45,533 nt of DNA, from assembly GCA_016800925.1 (NCBI GenBank), contig JABCPU010000504.1, forward strand, positions 1 through 45,533. Reading direction: 5' to 3'. The position numbers and the translations under genes were made by a program. The notes under the pieces are model-generated. The model saw only the letters and a program-made list of their open reading frames with translations. It ran no database searches and was not told where the DNA came from. Source of the stretch: Suillus spraguei. Its lineage: Eukaryota; Basidiomycota; Agaricomycetes; Boletales; Suillaceae. Shown here piece after piece: positions 1-9,965 of the stretch (position 1 is the first letter of the stretch; the number at the start of each line of letters is the position of its first letter).

Positions 1-427
1 GTGCCAAGTTCCGAACCCGGGTCTCGACAAATGAATATCAGATATCCAGCACACTTCCAATCAGGTATTTCATTGAGCAATGGATGATAATACAGCTTTG
101 AAAGCCAACATCATCCAAGGTTCCTTATCTGATCCTCGCTATCTCCACCCCCTTTAACACCAAAGTCTGGACATCCAGCATTCAGCGTCTGATTTCCCAA
201 TATCAACTTGCAACATGAACACTTCTTCCATGTCCACTTGTGACATAAAAATCTGGCGCACTTGGGCCCTGGCCATCACTCATGAAGCAGGGGCATATAC
301 CGAACAAAAATTCAATGCAGAGAAGACTGGAGGAAACCAGTAATACCTTCTCCGAACCTGGACACTGATCTGGTGATGGCGTGCGATCGCTTGGCTGATG
401 TACTCATAAAGGCATATAAAAATCCCA
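1..427. other. No gene resolved
   Basis: No long reading frame or recognisable domain is visible. The first 30 bases resemble the GC-rich minisatellite units seen further right (gtgccaagttccgaacccgg). Upstream exons of the dioxygenase pseudogene that follows could lie here, but none could be fixed from splice signals. Confidence 0.4.
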
Positions 428-1505
428 GTGGGTCTTCCTGCAGATGTTGAAAATGTGTTTGATCATTCAAATTCCTTCATGACAGTTAAGATGCAGATTG
501 ATATTGCAAGATATAGCAAATTGATATCCCCAAAGAACACTGGGCATAATGAGGAGAAAGAGGAGAAGTTGCTTGAGAGGTGTCCTCCTGGCCATGAGGG
601 CACAAAGTTGGTGGACAAACCTGCCACAATTATCGATGTTTCCAGTACCATCATCGCATGGTACCTTCCGGACGCCCTGACCGAGACCACCCAGGTGCTA
701 ATGTGTAGATTGTTACTCAATGGATATTGAATATCAAATGGTACCTACAGAAGGAAATCAGGGCGGCCACCGATTTGCTGGGTCCAAGCCTCGAAAAAAG
801 TGTAAAGGCTGATGGCAATTGGCGATATAATCAAGAATGGTTCAAACAGGGCTCGGAAAATGTTGGGTCAACTCCCGGATGCATCAATTTATCTCCGGCA
901 TGGTTTCAACAGGGCCACGAGGTAGGATGTGATGAGATGGTGATTTCTGGAGTCAAACTCACCAATCCCATAGAATCTGTCAGATCCGGAGGTATCGCAT
1001 CATTGAAGGGACCCTCCTCCGAGAATATCCTGAAAGCTATTGCAAGGCCGGCAGCCATCGCATCGGCGGCACTCAGGGTCATGCATCCTCAGCAGTATTT
1101 TGCAGGGTTACGAGCCTTGTCACACCTTGGAGATAAGGCACTGAGCAAGGAACTGCCACAGATGCCAGAGACCCTGCAGTACTGGGCATCCGTGTTTAAC
1201 AGCCTCTCCATCATTTCCAATCGGAAACCCCCAATCATCGAGACCATTTATCGATTCCTGAATGCTTGATATTCTCACCACCGTGGGGAACTATTCTAAT
1301 GCTCGGATGAGTATGCCAAGCCTTCAGCTGGAATTCAGGTATGATTCCAGCTGTATGATTGCATTTTCGGGAAGAATTGTGAGACATGGGGTTGATGGAG
1401 GGAAGGGGATCGGATTGCTTGGGCATGGTATATGAGGGATTCTGTGCACATTTATGCCGGGGTTCCCTCATGTGGATGGGCTATGGTCGAAGGCCGCATA
1501 CTAAC
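428..1505 (+). pseudogene. TET/JBP-like 2OG-Fe(II) dioxygenase, frameshifted
   Basis: It resembles the large fungal family of TET/JBP-type 2-oxoglutarate/Fe(II) dioxygenases, whose animal relatives oxidise 5-methylcytosine. The N-terminal part reads PPGHEGTKLVDKPATI and AWYLPDAL. A 56-bp intron (695-750, GTGCTA...CTACAG) joins TETTQ to KEIRAATDLL. The core contains CINLSPAWFQQGHE, then the iron-binding H-x-D (HRD, codons 1236-1244), LDILTTVGNY, and the distal histidine in FSGRIVRHGV (His codon 1385-1387), followed by AWAWYMRDSVHIYAG near 1400-1450. These pieces lie in different frames: shifts fall before 1236, between 1245 and 1265, and near 1395, so the gene is broken although the metal-binding residues are still encoded. 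The start is not resolved. The assignment rests on motif recall rather than a database search. It lies about 3 kb from a KDZ transposase, a pairing known from mushroom genomes. Confidence 0.66.
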
Positions 1506-1627
1506 CACGGTGTGAAAGATCAAAGAAGTTGAAAGAGTTGTTACCATGTTAGTAGCAACACACGAATACCATGTACCAATTAGAGCATCAACAGTTCTGG
1601 AACTCAAGTTGGAAGTCGAGTTCCATG

Positions 1628-3180
1628 AATTGAGTCCCTAACTCTGTGTATCTCGGGACTCGGGACTCATACTTGAAATTCGGGACTCAATGATCGATAG
1701 TCCAAATTCAGGCTTGACACTCGGACTCAGCAAAGTGTGAGGCAGCACAATGGAGGCAACAGACTTTGATCCACACATTTTGACTGCCGAACACCGAACC
1801 CGGCAGCCGGCACTCGGACTCAGGACTGATACCAATGTGAAAAATATGAATTCACATATAGTGAGTGCCAACCCAAACTCCGGCAGCCGGAACTCGGGAC
1901 TCGGGACTCAGAACAATGTGAAAGATGTGAATTCACATATCATAAATGACGAACTCCGAACCCCGGCAGCCGGCACTCGGGACTCGGGACTCAGAATAAT
2001 GTGCAAGTCATTGATCCACACATGTTGAGGGCGAACTCCGAACCCCGGCAGCCAGCAGTCGGACTTGGGACTCAGAACAATGAGAAAGATATTGATTCCT
2101 ACATGTAAAGTGCCGAATGCCGAATGCCGAACCCCGGAACCCGGAACTCAGCACTCGGCACTCAGAATCATGTGAAATTTAGTGAGCCACATATGTTAAG
2201 GGCCGAACCCCGAACCCCGGCAGCCGGCAGTCGGGACTCAGGACTTAGAACAATGTGAAAGATACTGATTCCCACATATCAAGTGCCGAACCCCGAACCC
2301 CGGCAGCCGGAACTCGGGACTTGGACACACAACATTGTGAATGATATAGATGCACACATGTTAAGTGCCGAATGCCGACTGCCGAGCCCCGGCACGCAGA
2401 ACTCGGCACTCGGCACTCAGAATAATCCACACATGTTGAGTGCCGAACCCCAAACCCCGGCAGCCGGAACTCGGGACTCGGGACACACAACATTGTGAAT
2501 GATATTGATGCACACATGTTAAGTGCCGAACGCGACTGCGAGCCCGCACCCGGAACTCGGCACTCGGCACTCAGAATAATCCACACATGTTGAGTGCCGA
2601 ACCCCGAACTCCGCAGCCAGAACTCGGGACTCACAACATTGTGAAAGATACTGATTCCCACATGTAAAGTGCCGAACCCCGAACCCCGGCAGCTGGAACT
2701 CGGGACTCGGGACACACAACATTGTGAATGATATAGATGCACACATGTTAAGTGCCGAATGCCGACTGCCGAGCCCCGGCACCCAGAACTTGGCACTCGG
2801 CACTCAGAATAATCCACACATGTTGGGTGCCGAACCCCGAACTCCGGCAGCCGGACTCGGGACTTGGGACTCACAACATTGTGAATGATATTGATGCACA
2901 CATGTTAAGTGCCGAATGCCGACTGCCAAGCCCCGGCACCCGGAACTCGGACTCGGCACTCAGAATAATGTGAAAGTTATTGATCCACATATGTTGAGTG
3001 CCCAACCGCGAACCCCGACAGCCGGAACTCGGACTCACAACATTGTGAATAATATTGATGCACACATGTTAAGTGCCAAATGCCGCCAGCCCCGGAACCC
3101 GGAACTCGGCACTCGGCACTCAGACTAATGTGAAAGTTATTGATCCACACATGTTGAGTGCCAAACCCCGCACTGTCGCA
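1628..3180. repeat. GC-rich minisatellite, 71-88 bp units
   Basis: The stretch is a degenerate tandem array. The recurring anchor acatgtt falls at about 2356, 2431, 2514, 2585, 2660, 2743, 2818, 2900, 2988, 3064 and 3149. Units of about 75 and 83 bp tend to alternate, suggesting a higher-order dimer of about 160 bp. Each unit has a CpG-rich core built from gccgaaccccgaacccc, ccggcagccgg and actcgggactcggg, followed by an AT-rich spacer such as attgtgaatgatattgatgc. Long frames appear on both strands only because the units are rich in Arg, Pro, Gly and Ser codons; they are not genes. The same family returns at 11590-12020. Confidence 0.9.
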
Positions 3181-3519
3181 CAGATATCTATTTCGTCTCA
3201 AACCTTGATTGCTGAACCCCAAACCATGAAATCCGGTAGTCCACAATTTGGGGTTCGGGGTTCGGTACCTAAGATTCGTGACTGCCACTCAGAAATATGT
3301 GAGGCAATCTTGCCATTCGGAAGTCGAGTCCCATGAATTGAGTCCCAAACTCTAAGTACCATGGCACTCGGGCATTCGCCACTCAGCATTTGGGATTTAG
3401 GACTCTACATCCGGATCTTGACATCCAGTCCTCAAAATCCGGAACAAAATATTCGGGAGTCAAGACAATCATTTGGACGGAATAAAATATTTTACATCAT
3501 GTATGAAATGAAGACCATT
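3181..3519. other. Degenerate minisatellite fringe, no gene
   Basis: The sequence keeps fragments of the neighbouring repeat (gaaccccaaacc, ggggttcggggttcgg, actcgggcattcgcc) and drifts into AT-richer DNA towards the 3' end of the minus-strand gene at 3520. No supported reading frame or RNA gene was seen. Confidence 0.5.
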
Positions 3520-4322
3520 CTAATCTAAACACAGTGAAGAGGACTCCACTCCCCTGCCTCTCTTCAATCTCTGTAGCATGTCAGTGTACATCTTCACCTC
3601 TGCCATCTTCTCATGGATACCCTCATCTTGCTCCTCCATCAATGCTACCAGGCGTGCTCGAATCATCTTAAGTCCCATCACTGATGGGCCTGATGAGTCA
3701 TTTACCTCCTCAGGAAGAACCAAGCCATCATCCTCAACTCCATTTTCCATCCAATGCTGGTAGTGAACGACACAGGACCTCATGATCTGACCCCATTGCC
3801 ATGGTTCATTCGGAATTTCGGTGTGTCCCATCCACCATGGAGTATCATAGCTGGGAATAATCCGGGATGGATGTCCCGGAGCTGCGACATCATCAAACTG
3901 ACATAGGTGGGATGAAAAGATGTGGTCTGGAACAGTGTTCCAGGTGAGCATGGGATACAATGTCAGGACATGAGCGACGGGGCTTGGAACAACAGAAACG
4001 ATGTTCCTTGCAGCTGAGTACTGCAGGAGTGGCGTAACAAATGTCTGTTGGAAATCTCAGCATTGCCCAAAAAAGTCAGCCGGTCATCTGGTAATCAGTC
4101 ACTTACATTGATCTCCCATTGCAACCCGGCTTTAAAGTACATGATCCGGGCAGAAGAGGGAGGGTTGTTAGCAGCCTCCATCTGATATTGAGAGATACAT
4201 GCGCGGATGCGCGATGCAGCCATATTCAAAGTACAAGAAATATCTTGAAGGTTCAGCTTCATGGGTTGCCAGTGATGTCCAGTATTTGGAGTGCCAGATG
4301 TGGATGCAGGAGTTTCAGGCAT
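3520..4322 (-). CDS. Unknown 246-aa protein, two exons
   Basis: The gene reads on the minus strand from ATG at 4322-4320. Exon 1 (4322-4107, 72 codons) ends in AGLQWEIN. The intron 4106-4045 is 62 bp, GTAAGT to CAACAG, and exon 2 (4044-3520) resumes in phase with TFVTPLLQYSAARN and ends SSLCLD-stop. The full frame is open. The protein has no recognised domain. It has Trp-rich segments (PWWMGHTEIPNEPWQWGQI) and a charged C-terminal region (MEEQDEGIHEKMAEVKMY) that could be helical. It sits 170 bp downstream of the KDZ transposase in the same orientation, so it may be a passenger gene of that element or an unrelated small gene. No function is assigned. Confidence 0.6.
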
Positions 4323-4493
4323 GGCTAATGCAAGAGTGTGACGCTGGGAATGACACTGACAGATGGTGAAGAGCTGATGATATGAGTCACTGATGGATGG
4401 ATTAGAAATTCAAACTCCGACATGGGCTGACCCGGACAATTCCCGGGACTCAATGTTTGGGTGTCAAATATGCGTTTCATCAGCAAAACAAAT

Positions 4494-7400
4494 TCATTCA
4501 TGTGCACCATCGATCAATGAGGGCTGCAGGTCTTGAAATGCTGCCTGTGCATCCTGAGCTAGTAAGGAATACATTTGAGACTGCCTTCCAGCATAGCATG
4601 CATGACCCGGAAGTTGTTTCAACAATGATTCCTGCATCCGGGCACCCCATTGGGTTGCCTTCCACAAGAAAAAGTTGCACGTCCAATCCATCTCTGATTG
4701 CACCAATGATATTTCTTCCATCCATTGATCCCGTAGTGCCTTTGCCCGAAGCCAATGAACTCAGTAAACTTGGGATGGGTCCTGTCAGCTCACCACGGAA
4801 TATATCAAGCATCCCGAACTCACATTCCTCATTCCATGAATTTTCTGGACCCTCCATATCGACTTCCACTGACCAGAACCAAGCGAGGGACTCATTTCGC
4901 TGACCTCAGGCATTTGGATTGCCGATGGCAGTGCTGATTTTGAGCTGCTCGTGAAGCAGGGGTTTGTATTTCTGAAGCTGGTCTGGCCCCGGCTCAAGTT
5001 GTATCATTTGCTTCCTGGTTTTTGTATATATACTGGCATGTAGGGATACTGCCTGCTGCACTGATGTCACCTGGGACCACGCTCGAGTTTTTAGGGCTTG
5101 AGATTTGGCTTGCCTAACTGTTTTTCGGAACAGGATAGCCTTGTTGCACAAGTGAATGCAGAGATTGTGCAGGGCATCATTGGCCTGCCCTTCACGAAGC
5201 GACATCTCCAACGGAATCAGATCCTCTGCCATACAGCGTCTGCAATGTTCAACCCCGAGGTTTGATGGCAATGGAATTATGGTGAGCTCAGGTGAGTTTG
5301 TCCATGCATCAGATGTCTCAGTGAAATCTGCCGGGTCATCATCGATATCATCAAGAATATCTATGTTCAAGTCGTCAGGATCGTCATCTGCATCAAATCC
5401 CTCTCCCAGATGCATAAGAGCAGACCGAGTGAATTCATCTATCTGGCCTTGGAGACGATCGCATTGCCGGCGATATCTAATCTCTGTGTCTCCGTCGATC
5501 ATCTTCCAATTCTGCGGACCTCGATGAGCAATGCAATTTGAGCCTCTTCAATTGCCAACCCAATGGATATCCATGTTGCCACAGATCTGCGAGAGGGTGC
5601 TGCATGACGGGCATTACCCGCTTCTAGTAGTCTAAGCTCGATCTCCTTTTTGCTTGGTGCTAAGTGAAAAATGAATGCGGAGCTCCACGGAGACAAAGAA
5701 TGTTAACTTACCCTTCTTGATATTGATTTCATATAAATCCATCGCCGCAGGATCCCTGATTCTCTTGGACTGAGCGACCATCTGCTGGCTAACCATTGTG
5801 TCTTTAAATTGCCGGGTGCAGCTTCATCAAGTCTGTCGAAAGCCTTGCCACTTTCGGCGATGCCATTCTTCGCCAGCTTGTATTTCCGGCAAAGAGTCCT
5901 TTTCATGCGGATCATCTTGCAGAAATTGGAATCGTTCATCTGATAATCAAGACATTCCTTTCGGTGTGGGGATGACATTCCCCGAGCGGCAGGGGAAATC
6001 AGGTTGAGATGTGCCCATAGGGTCTCCATGATCTCTCCATCAATCTGGCCAATGCCTTCAATAAAATTTGAAGCATATCGGACATAGCGACTGTCCTGAT
6101 GTCCATGCACATGCCACAACCCGATTCCAGGAATGATGTCAGTTCTGGTACCATGTCAAGGTATCGGCTTCAATCCACCCGAACACGAAAGTGCTTGTTG
6201 TATTGACAATTGATGTCATAGAAGGTGACAGCCCTGGTAATGCCTTCCATGTTGTGCTGGGCAGCCTCACAAATGGCGTAGTCCATGTGCATTTGTCTGC
6301 AAATGATGCATGGTCAACTAGTGAATGTCGATTGGCATGTTTGGCTTGCCTTTCCCCTTTCTGAAAATCAACCATCGAGTGAGGGACAAAGCACCCATGC
6401 CGGGTGCAGGCAACTCCCCCGATTCCTGTGGACTCGAGCTTGTGCCGCGCCGCATTTGCTTGATTGACCGCCCAATGATTGTTGCAGCTCGATTTTTCCA
6501 CTGTGTCAGCAGCCTCCGCAAGATGCATGTTATACCTGTCCTTTCTGACCATGAATCCAAGCCCATCTGAAAGCCAAACTTCATCAAGGGGATTAATGGG
6601 ATGCAGGTGTTCAGCTTTGAAATTTCTGTCCATCACAAATGACCAGGTGTATTTCCAGCTTGGAGTTCTTATCATCGCCGAGTTCACTTCAGTATTGAAC
6701 ATGACTCACTCATCAAGTGATTCATCCCCTGACAAAGATACATTAATCCCAGGCTGAGGACATGCCGGGAAAAATAATGCAAGATCTCCTGCGTTCGGGA
6801 TGTCAGAACGATGGCCATAGCCATGCCATTTCATGGTCTTCAACTGCCTCCACTGTCAAGCGACTCTCATGAGCTCTCTGTATCGATCCTTGCCACGGCC
6901 TGTGTCAACATAATGTCCTTTAGATGAAGCACAAATAACATTACCAGAACAAGGTGTGGAAACATGCTCGAGGTCATTCGCCGGAGCTTACTGTAATAGT
7001 TCATTGCGGAGGTGCCGCATTCAAGGTTGTCCAATAGAAAATCATCCAGCACTCCGAAGGTAAACACGGTCTTCGGCCTGTTAAATGATGCAGGGAAAAA
7101 TCCATGCCGAAACATTTGAATGTCTGGACTCATGGCATTTGGACAATCACAGCATCGAACCTCGAGGCGGTGAACTCCGGACTTGTCAACAATGACCATG
7201 GTGTTTTCCTTCGGCTGGAACTCAGGTCCCGACACAGATGGAAGATCTTCAGGCTCAAGCTGGTCTTCAGGTTCATCTCCTTCAAACAAATCCCACCTAT
7301 CTGTGAGCACCGGACATTGCTTGCCATCATGCCCGAGGTGTATGGTGAGTCCGACATGAGCGAGACAACTCTGCTCGAAGAATTGACCATTCCATTGACT

Positions 7401-7613
7401 GATCCAGTGGAAAGGATTGCAATGATGTTGACTCCTGCAACAGCCCGTGCAATAGAGAGGCTCGCCAAGACAATCTTGACATTTGTAGACCCCATCCTGG
7501 TGGCAGATGATGCATCTCCTGTCTTCTGGTGGAGCTTCTCGATCCAGGAGGTGATGCAGATATGATTCCTGCCTTGGCAGCCATTGCCTGAGGTAGTCAT
7601 TTTGACTCTGCAT
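4494..7613 (-). pseudogene. KDZ transposase with CxC2 cysteine cluster, decayed
   Basis: This is a Kyakuja-Dileera-Zisupton DNA transposase. Recognisable exons are 7613-6945, 6888-6710, 6658-6350, 6296-5712, 5659-4824 and 4768-4494. The first carries the CxC2 cluster (CIICHQDG, CQDCLGEPLYCTGCC, HHCNPFH) and FRHGFFPASFNRPKT. Then come DRYRELMRVA, WKYTWSFVMD/NFKAEH, ANAARHKLESTGIGG, HGCFVPHSMVDFQKGER, FYDINCQYNKH, PGIGLWHVHGHQD, GEIMETLW, RKECLDYQMND, REGQANDALH and HWLRAKALRD. Candidate acidic catalytic residues are D in VMD, D in FYDINC and E in GEIMETLW. Introns are 51-56 bp; that at 6349-6297 has a GC-AG boundary. In-frame TGA replaces conserved Arg at 6858-6856, 4908-4906 and 4763-4761; further breaks lie near 6145, about 5765-5735, 5501-5475. 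The normal VMDGNFKAEH motif has Arg for Gly. N-terminal exons upstream of 7613 are unresolved. It is not functional as written. Confidence 0.87.
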
Positions 7614-7742
7614 TTTTTATATTTAGCTATAGTTTGAATGACACTCCAACATTTAACATGAACTTGCCATGGTTTTTGGGAGTTGCAATGGCTCAAGTGA
7701 GCCTTGGTCTTGCTCGTAAGTATTGTCAGGAAAGGGAAGAAC

Positions 7743-8240
7743 AAGGATGGGGACATGGTACCATCTGTGGTATCCGGCAAGTCGCCATCTCGTCTGACTC
7801 GTAAAGTGAGAATGCAGAAGAGTGGAACTCTCTGAAGGCCCCGGGATCCATTAACCAAAGCTGAGAGTGATACCGACAGTGAAACTCATGACAAGGAGGA
7901 TGACATTGATGATGACTCGGCTGATGGTCGATCCCCGCTGAAGAAACCCAGACAAATAGCACACCCATCTTCAGCACCCAAGGAGACAGAAGTTCCATGT
8001 TCAATGCCGGAGCCTCGCCCGGCCAGGCCAGCCAAGGCAGGTGCACTTTTGACATCACGGATGGGCGACCTCCTGGCCAGGTTCACTGAGGAAGTGGAAG
8101 AGAGGAACACATCGCTGGAACCAAGGAGTATACAGGGCAAGAAAGCTGTCATTGAACCATCTGCAAGGACCACCTGGAGTAAGTCTCAAAAGCCGGTAGA
8201 CAGTACACTTCGAGTAACCAGGGCAAGGGGAAGGAAATAA
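7743..8240 (+). pseudogene. Charged low-complexity protein fragment
   Basis: A plus-strand frame runs from at least 7743 to a stop at 8238-8240, interrupted by one TGA at 7833-7835. It encodes Ser/Arg-rich sequence (SGKSPSRLTRKVRMQKSG), an acidic tract (ESDTDSETHDKEDDIDDDSAD), a basic motif (PLKKPRQ), then a mixed C-terminal part (MGDLLARFTEEVEERN) ending RVTRARGRK. The composition suggests a nuclear or nucleic-acid-associated protein, but no domain is recognised. The 5' end is unclear; an intron boundary may lie near 7690. It runs opposite to the KDZ transposase and may overlap that gene's missing N-terminal exons. The longest uninterrupted ATG frame is 8004-8240. The single TGA could be another CGA-to-TGA change. 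Confidence 0.4.
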
Positions 8241-8357
8241 TGTACATATACCAAACTGCCCCCATATTTACCACATTTTCATCATTTGTCACACTTCTCA
8301 AAACACAGTGTCCCACTTCCAAAATGTTGAATCCTAAGCACTGAGTTCCAGACGAAT
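8241..8357. other. Short spacer, no gene
   Basis: AT-rich intergenic DNA between the charged ORF and the 180-bp duplication. It ends with partial copies of ctgagttccagacgaatcc, the motif that opens the duplicated units. Confidence 0.4.
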
Positions 8358-8727
8358 CCTGATCACCGAGTTCCAGACGACTCCTGATCACCAAGGTCCG
8401 GCACCCGGGTATCAATCATTGGTAGTTGGTATTAGACATTAGTGTTTGTGCATCATCTAAAATAATTTGGAAATGTCATTGTTATACATGAAAAATTCAG
8501 TGGTTCACATGATGTAAGTATGTGAATGAATATCCAATATTACGAAACCTGATCACCGAGTTCCGGATGAATCCCAATCACCGAGCTCCGGACCCGGGAA
8601 TCAATCATTGGATGTTGGAATGTGACAATTGGGTGTGTGCATCATCTAAAATCAATTGGAAATGTCATTGTTATACATGAAAAATTCAGTGGTTCACATG
8701 ATGTAAGTATGTGAATGAATATCCAAA
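8358..8727. repeat. Tandem duplication of a 180-bp unit
   Basis: Two copies, 8358-8537 and 8548-8727, lie head to tail with a 190-bp period. Both start cctgatcaccgag, pass through cacccgggtatcaatcattgg or its variant, and share an almost identical stretch from gcatcatctaaaat through tatgtgaatgaatatccaa. The distal halves are much more alike than the proximal halves. The second copy abuts the stop codon of the minus-strand pseudogene at 8731, so that gene's 3' flank was duplicated. Confidence 0.85.
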
Positions 8728-8730
8728 TAT

Positions 8731-9747
8731 TTACATATGGGGTTGATCATCACACTTTTCAATGAGGGTATCTAATACAAGCAGCAATTCAGAGCTCATC
8801 TGTTTGGCCCTTTGCAACCTCCGGAGGTCCATATCAGCTCTTCTGAGTTTGTCGGATGTGTCAGCCCAAGCCACTCAGAATGGTCGGTCAGCCTCGGGGA
8901 GTTGATGTATGGTAGGCTCCGGAAGATGGCCATGACGCTGTTGGTAATGGTCCAGGCAATCCAGAATTGATTCAACTTCAAGTAAATTAGCAGAAAGATA
9001 CATGATGAACAATTAAATGCTCACATTCTGTTTGATCATATGACCCTAGGGGCATGAACTCACTAAGCATGGCACGCAGGTCTTCATTGCTGAGTTCTGG
9101 TATGGGGGACTGACGTTTAGGAGGTGTTGCATGTGCTTGGGACATCACATCAACAATAAAAATGAGATGGTATGAATGAACTCACCTGGAATTGCTATTC
9201 CTGGGATAGCCGGAGCATCAATCTCAACATCAGCACATTCTGGTGCTTCATCACAATCAATAAGATCATCATCAGGCCCTAGGTACAAGTCCGGATCGTT
9301 GAACAAAGGCAGTTCCTCAGGCTGAGCCGGGTATAAATGATCTGGATGGATTGAATGAACATCCAAAGTTGGATTATCTAAATGTGAATTGAGAAACCTA
9401 CCAGGAACTGCATCCAAGACATCCAGAACACCTGATGACCCAGAATCATAGTCGATCTCATCATCCGGCCCAAGGTATACATCTTCACATGCATCTAATA
9501 AATGTCCAGTCAATTGTAAGATATATTCAAAGCAACACATACCTGATGAAATCCGGGACTCAGTCTCATCATCTGGCCCAAGGTATACATCATCCAGTGC
9601 ATCTGGTCCATCTCCGGTCAATTGAGAGCTGTACTGAAAGCACAACATACCTAGTGAAATCCGGGACTCGGTTGAGTCATCCACATCCATTGAGTTGTAT
9701 TCAGTGACCGGAGGTTCATAAAATCTGACTGCTGGTTGAGATCTCAT
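8731..9747 (-). pseudogene. Unknown acidic protein with duplicated exon, one TGA
   Basis: Five exons splice cleanly on the minus strand: 9747-9651, 9602-9543, 9494-9186, 9135-9025 and 8975-8731, all joined in phase 1, giving 273 codons plus TAA. Exon 2 (60 nt) with its 48-bp intron is a near copy of the following exon/intron unit: each exon encodes DA-x-x-DVYLGPDDE and each intron carries GTATGT and caattgac before AG. A third LYLGPDDD occurs in exon 3. The C-terminal exon reads LDCLDHYQQRHGHLPEP, then TGA at 8877-8875, then a charged helix-like tail (DKLRRADMDLRRLQRAKQ). The TGA lies where an Arg codon CGA would fit. No domain is recognised. Introns divisible by three make the unspliced frame look open, which is misleading. 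Confidence 0.6.
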
Positions 9748-9965
9748 GATGTCTGATCAACTGATCAAACTGATTGATAACTGATAACTTCGAAGTTGAA
9801 CACATGGCTGGCAACGGCTGAAAGTTGAGCCATGACCAAACAAAGACAAACAATCAATGCTTATCAAGATTGTCCTTCAATTGTCTGGTTTCCTTTGAAA
9901 CTTCATCCTAGTGATAACAGATTTCAAACTTATCTCAAGCTTTGACATCTTTCAACTCAATCTAA
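9748..9965. promoter_or_regulatory. Divergent intergenic region
   Basis: A 218-bp gap separates two start codons facing outward (ATG at 9747 on minus, ATG at 9966 on plus), so both promoters must lie here or overlap the genes. It contains a run of tgatcaactgatcaaactgattgataactgataac, in which tgatcaa and ctgat recur, and a pyrimidine-rich stretch before the plus-strand start. No specific factor site is assigned. Confidence 0.35.

Noticed and set aside
2245..2901. 218-codon minus-strand frame
   Set aside because: It runs across minisatellite units and consists of repeated Ser/Arg/Gly/Val peptides; the frame is open because of repeat composition.
1628..3180. Regular repeats with unequal spacers, superficially like a CRISPR array
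   Set aside because: Spacers are themselves repeated and units are degenerate and 71-88 bp long; the host is clearly a fungus. It is a minisatellite.
9145..9747. A single uninterrupted 200-codon protein
   Set aside because: Two 48-bp introns and a third further on have matching splice signals, and splicing extends the frame through downstream exons to 8731.
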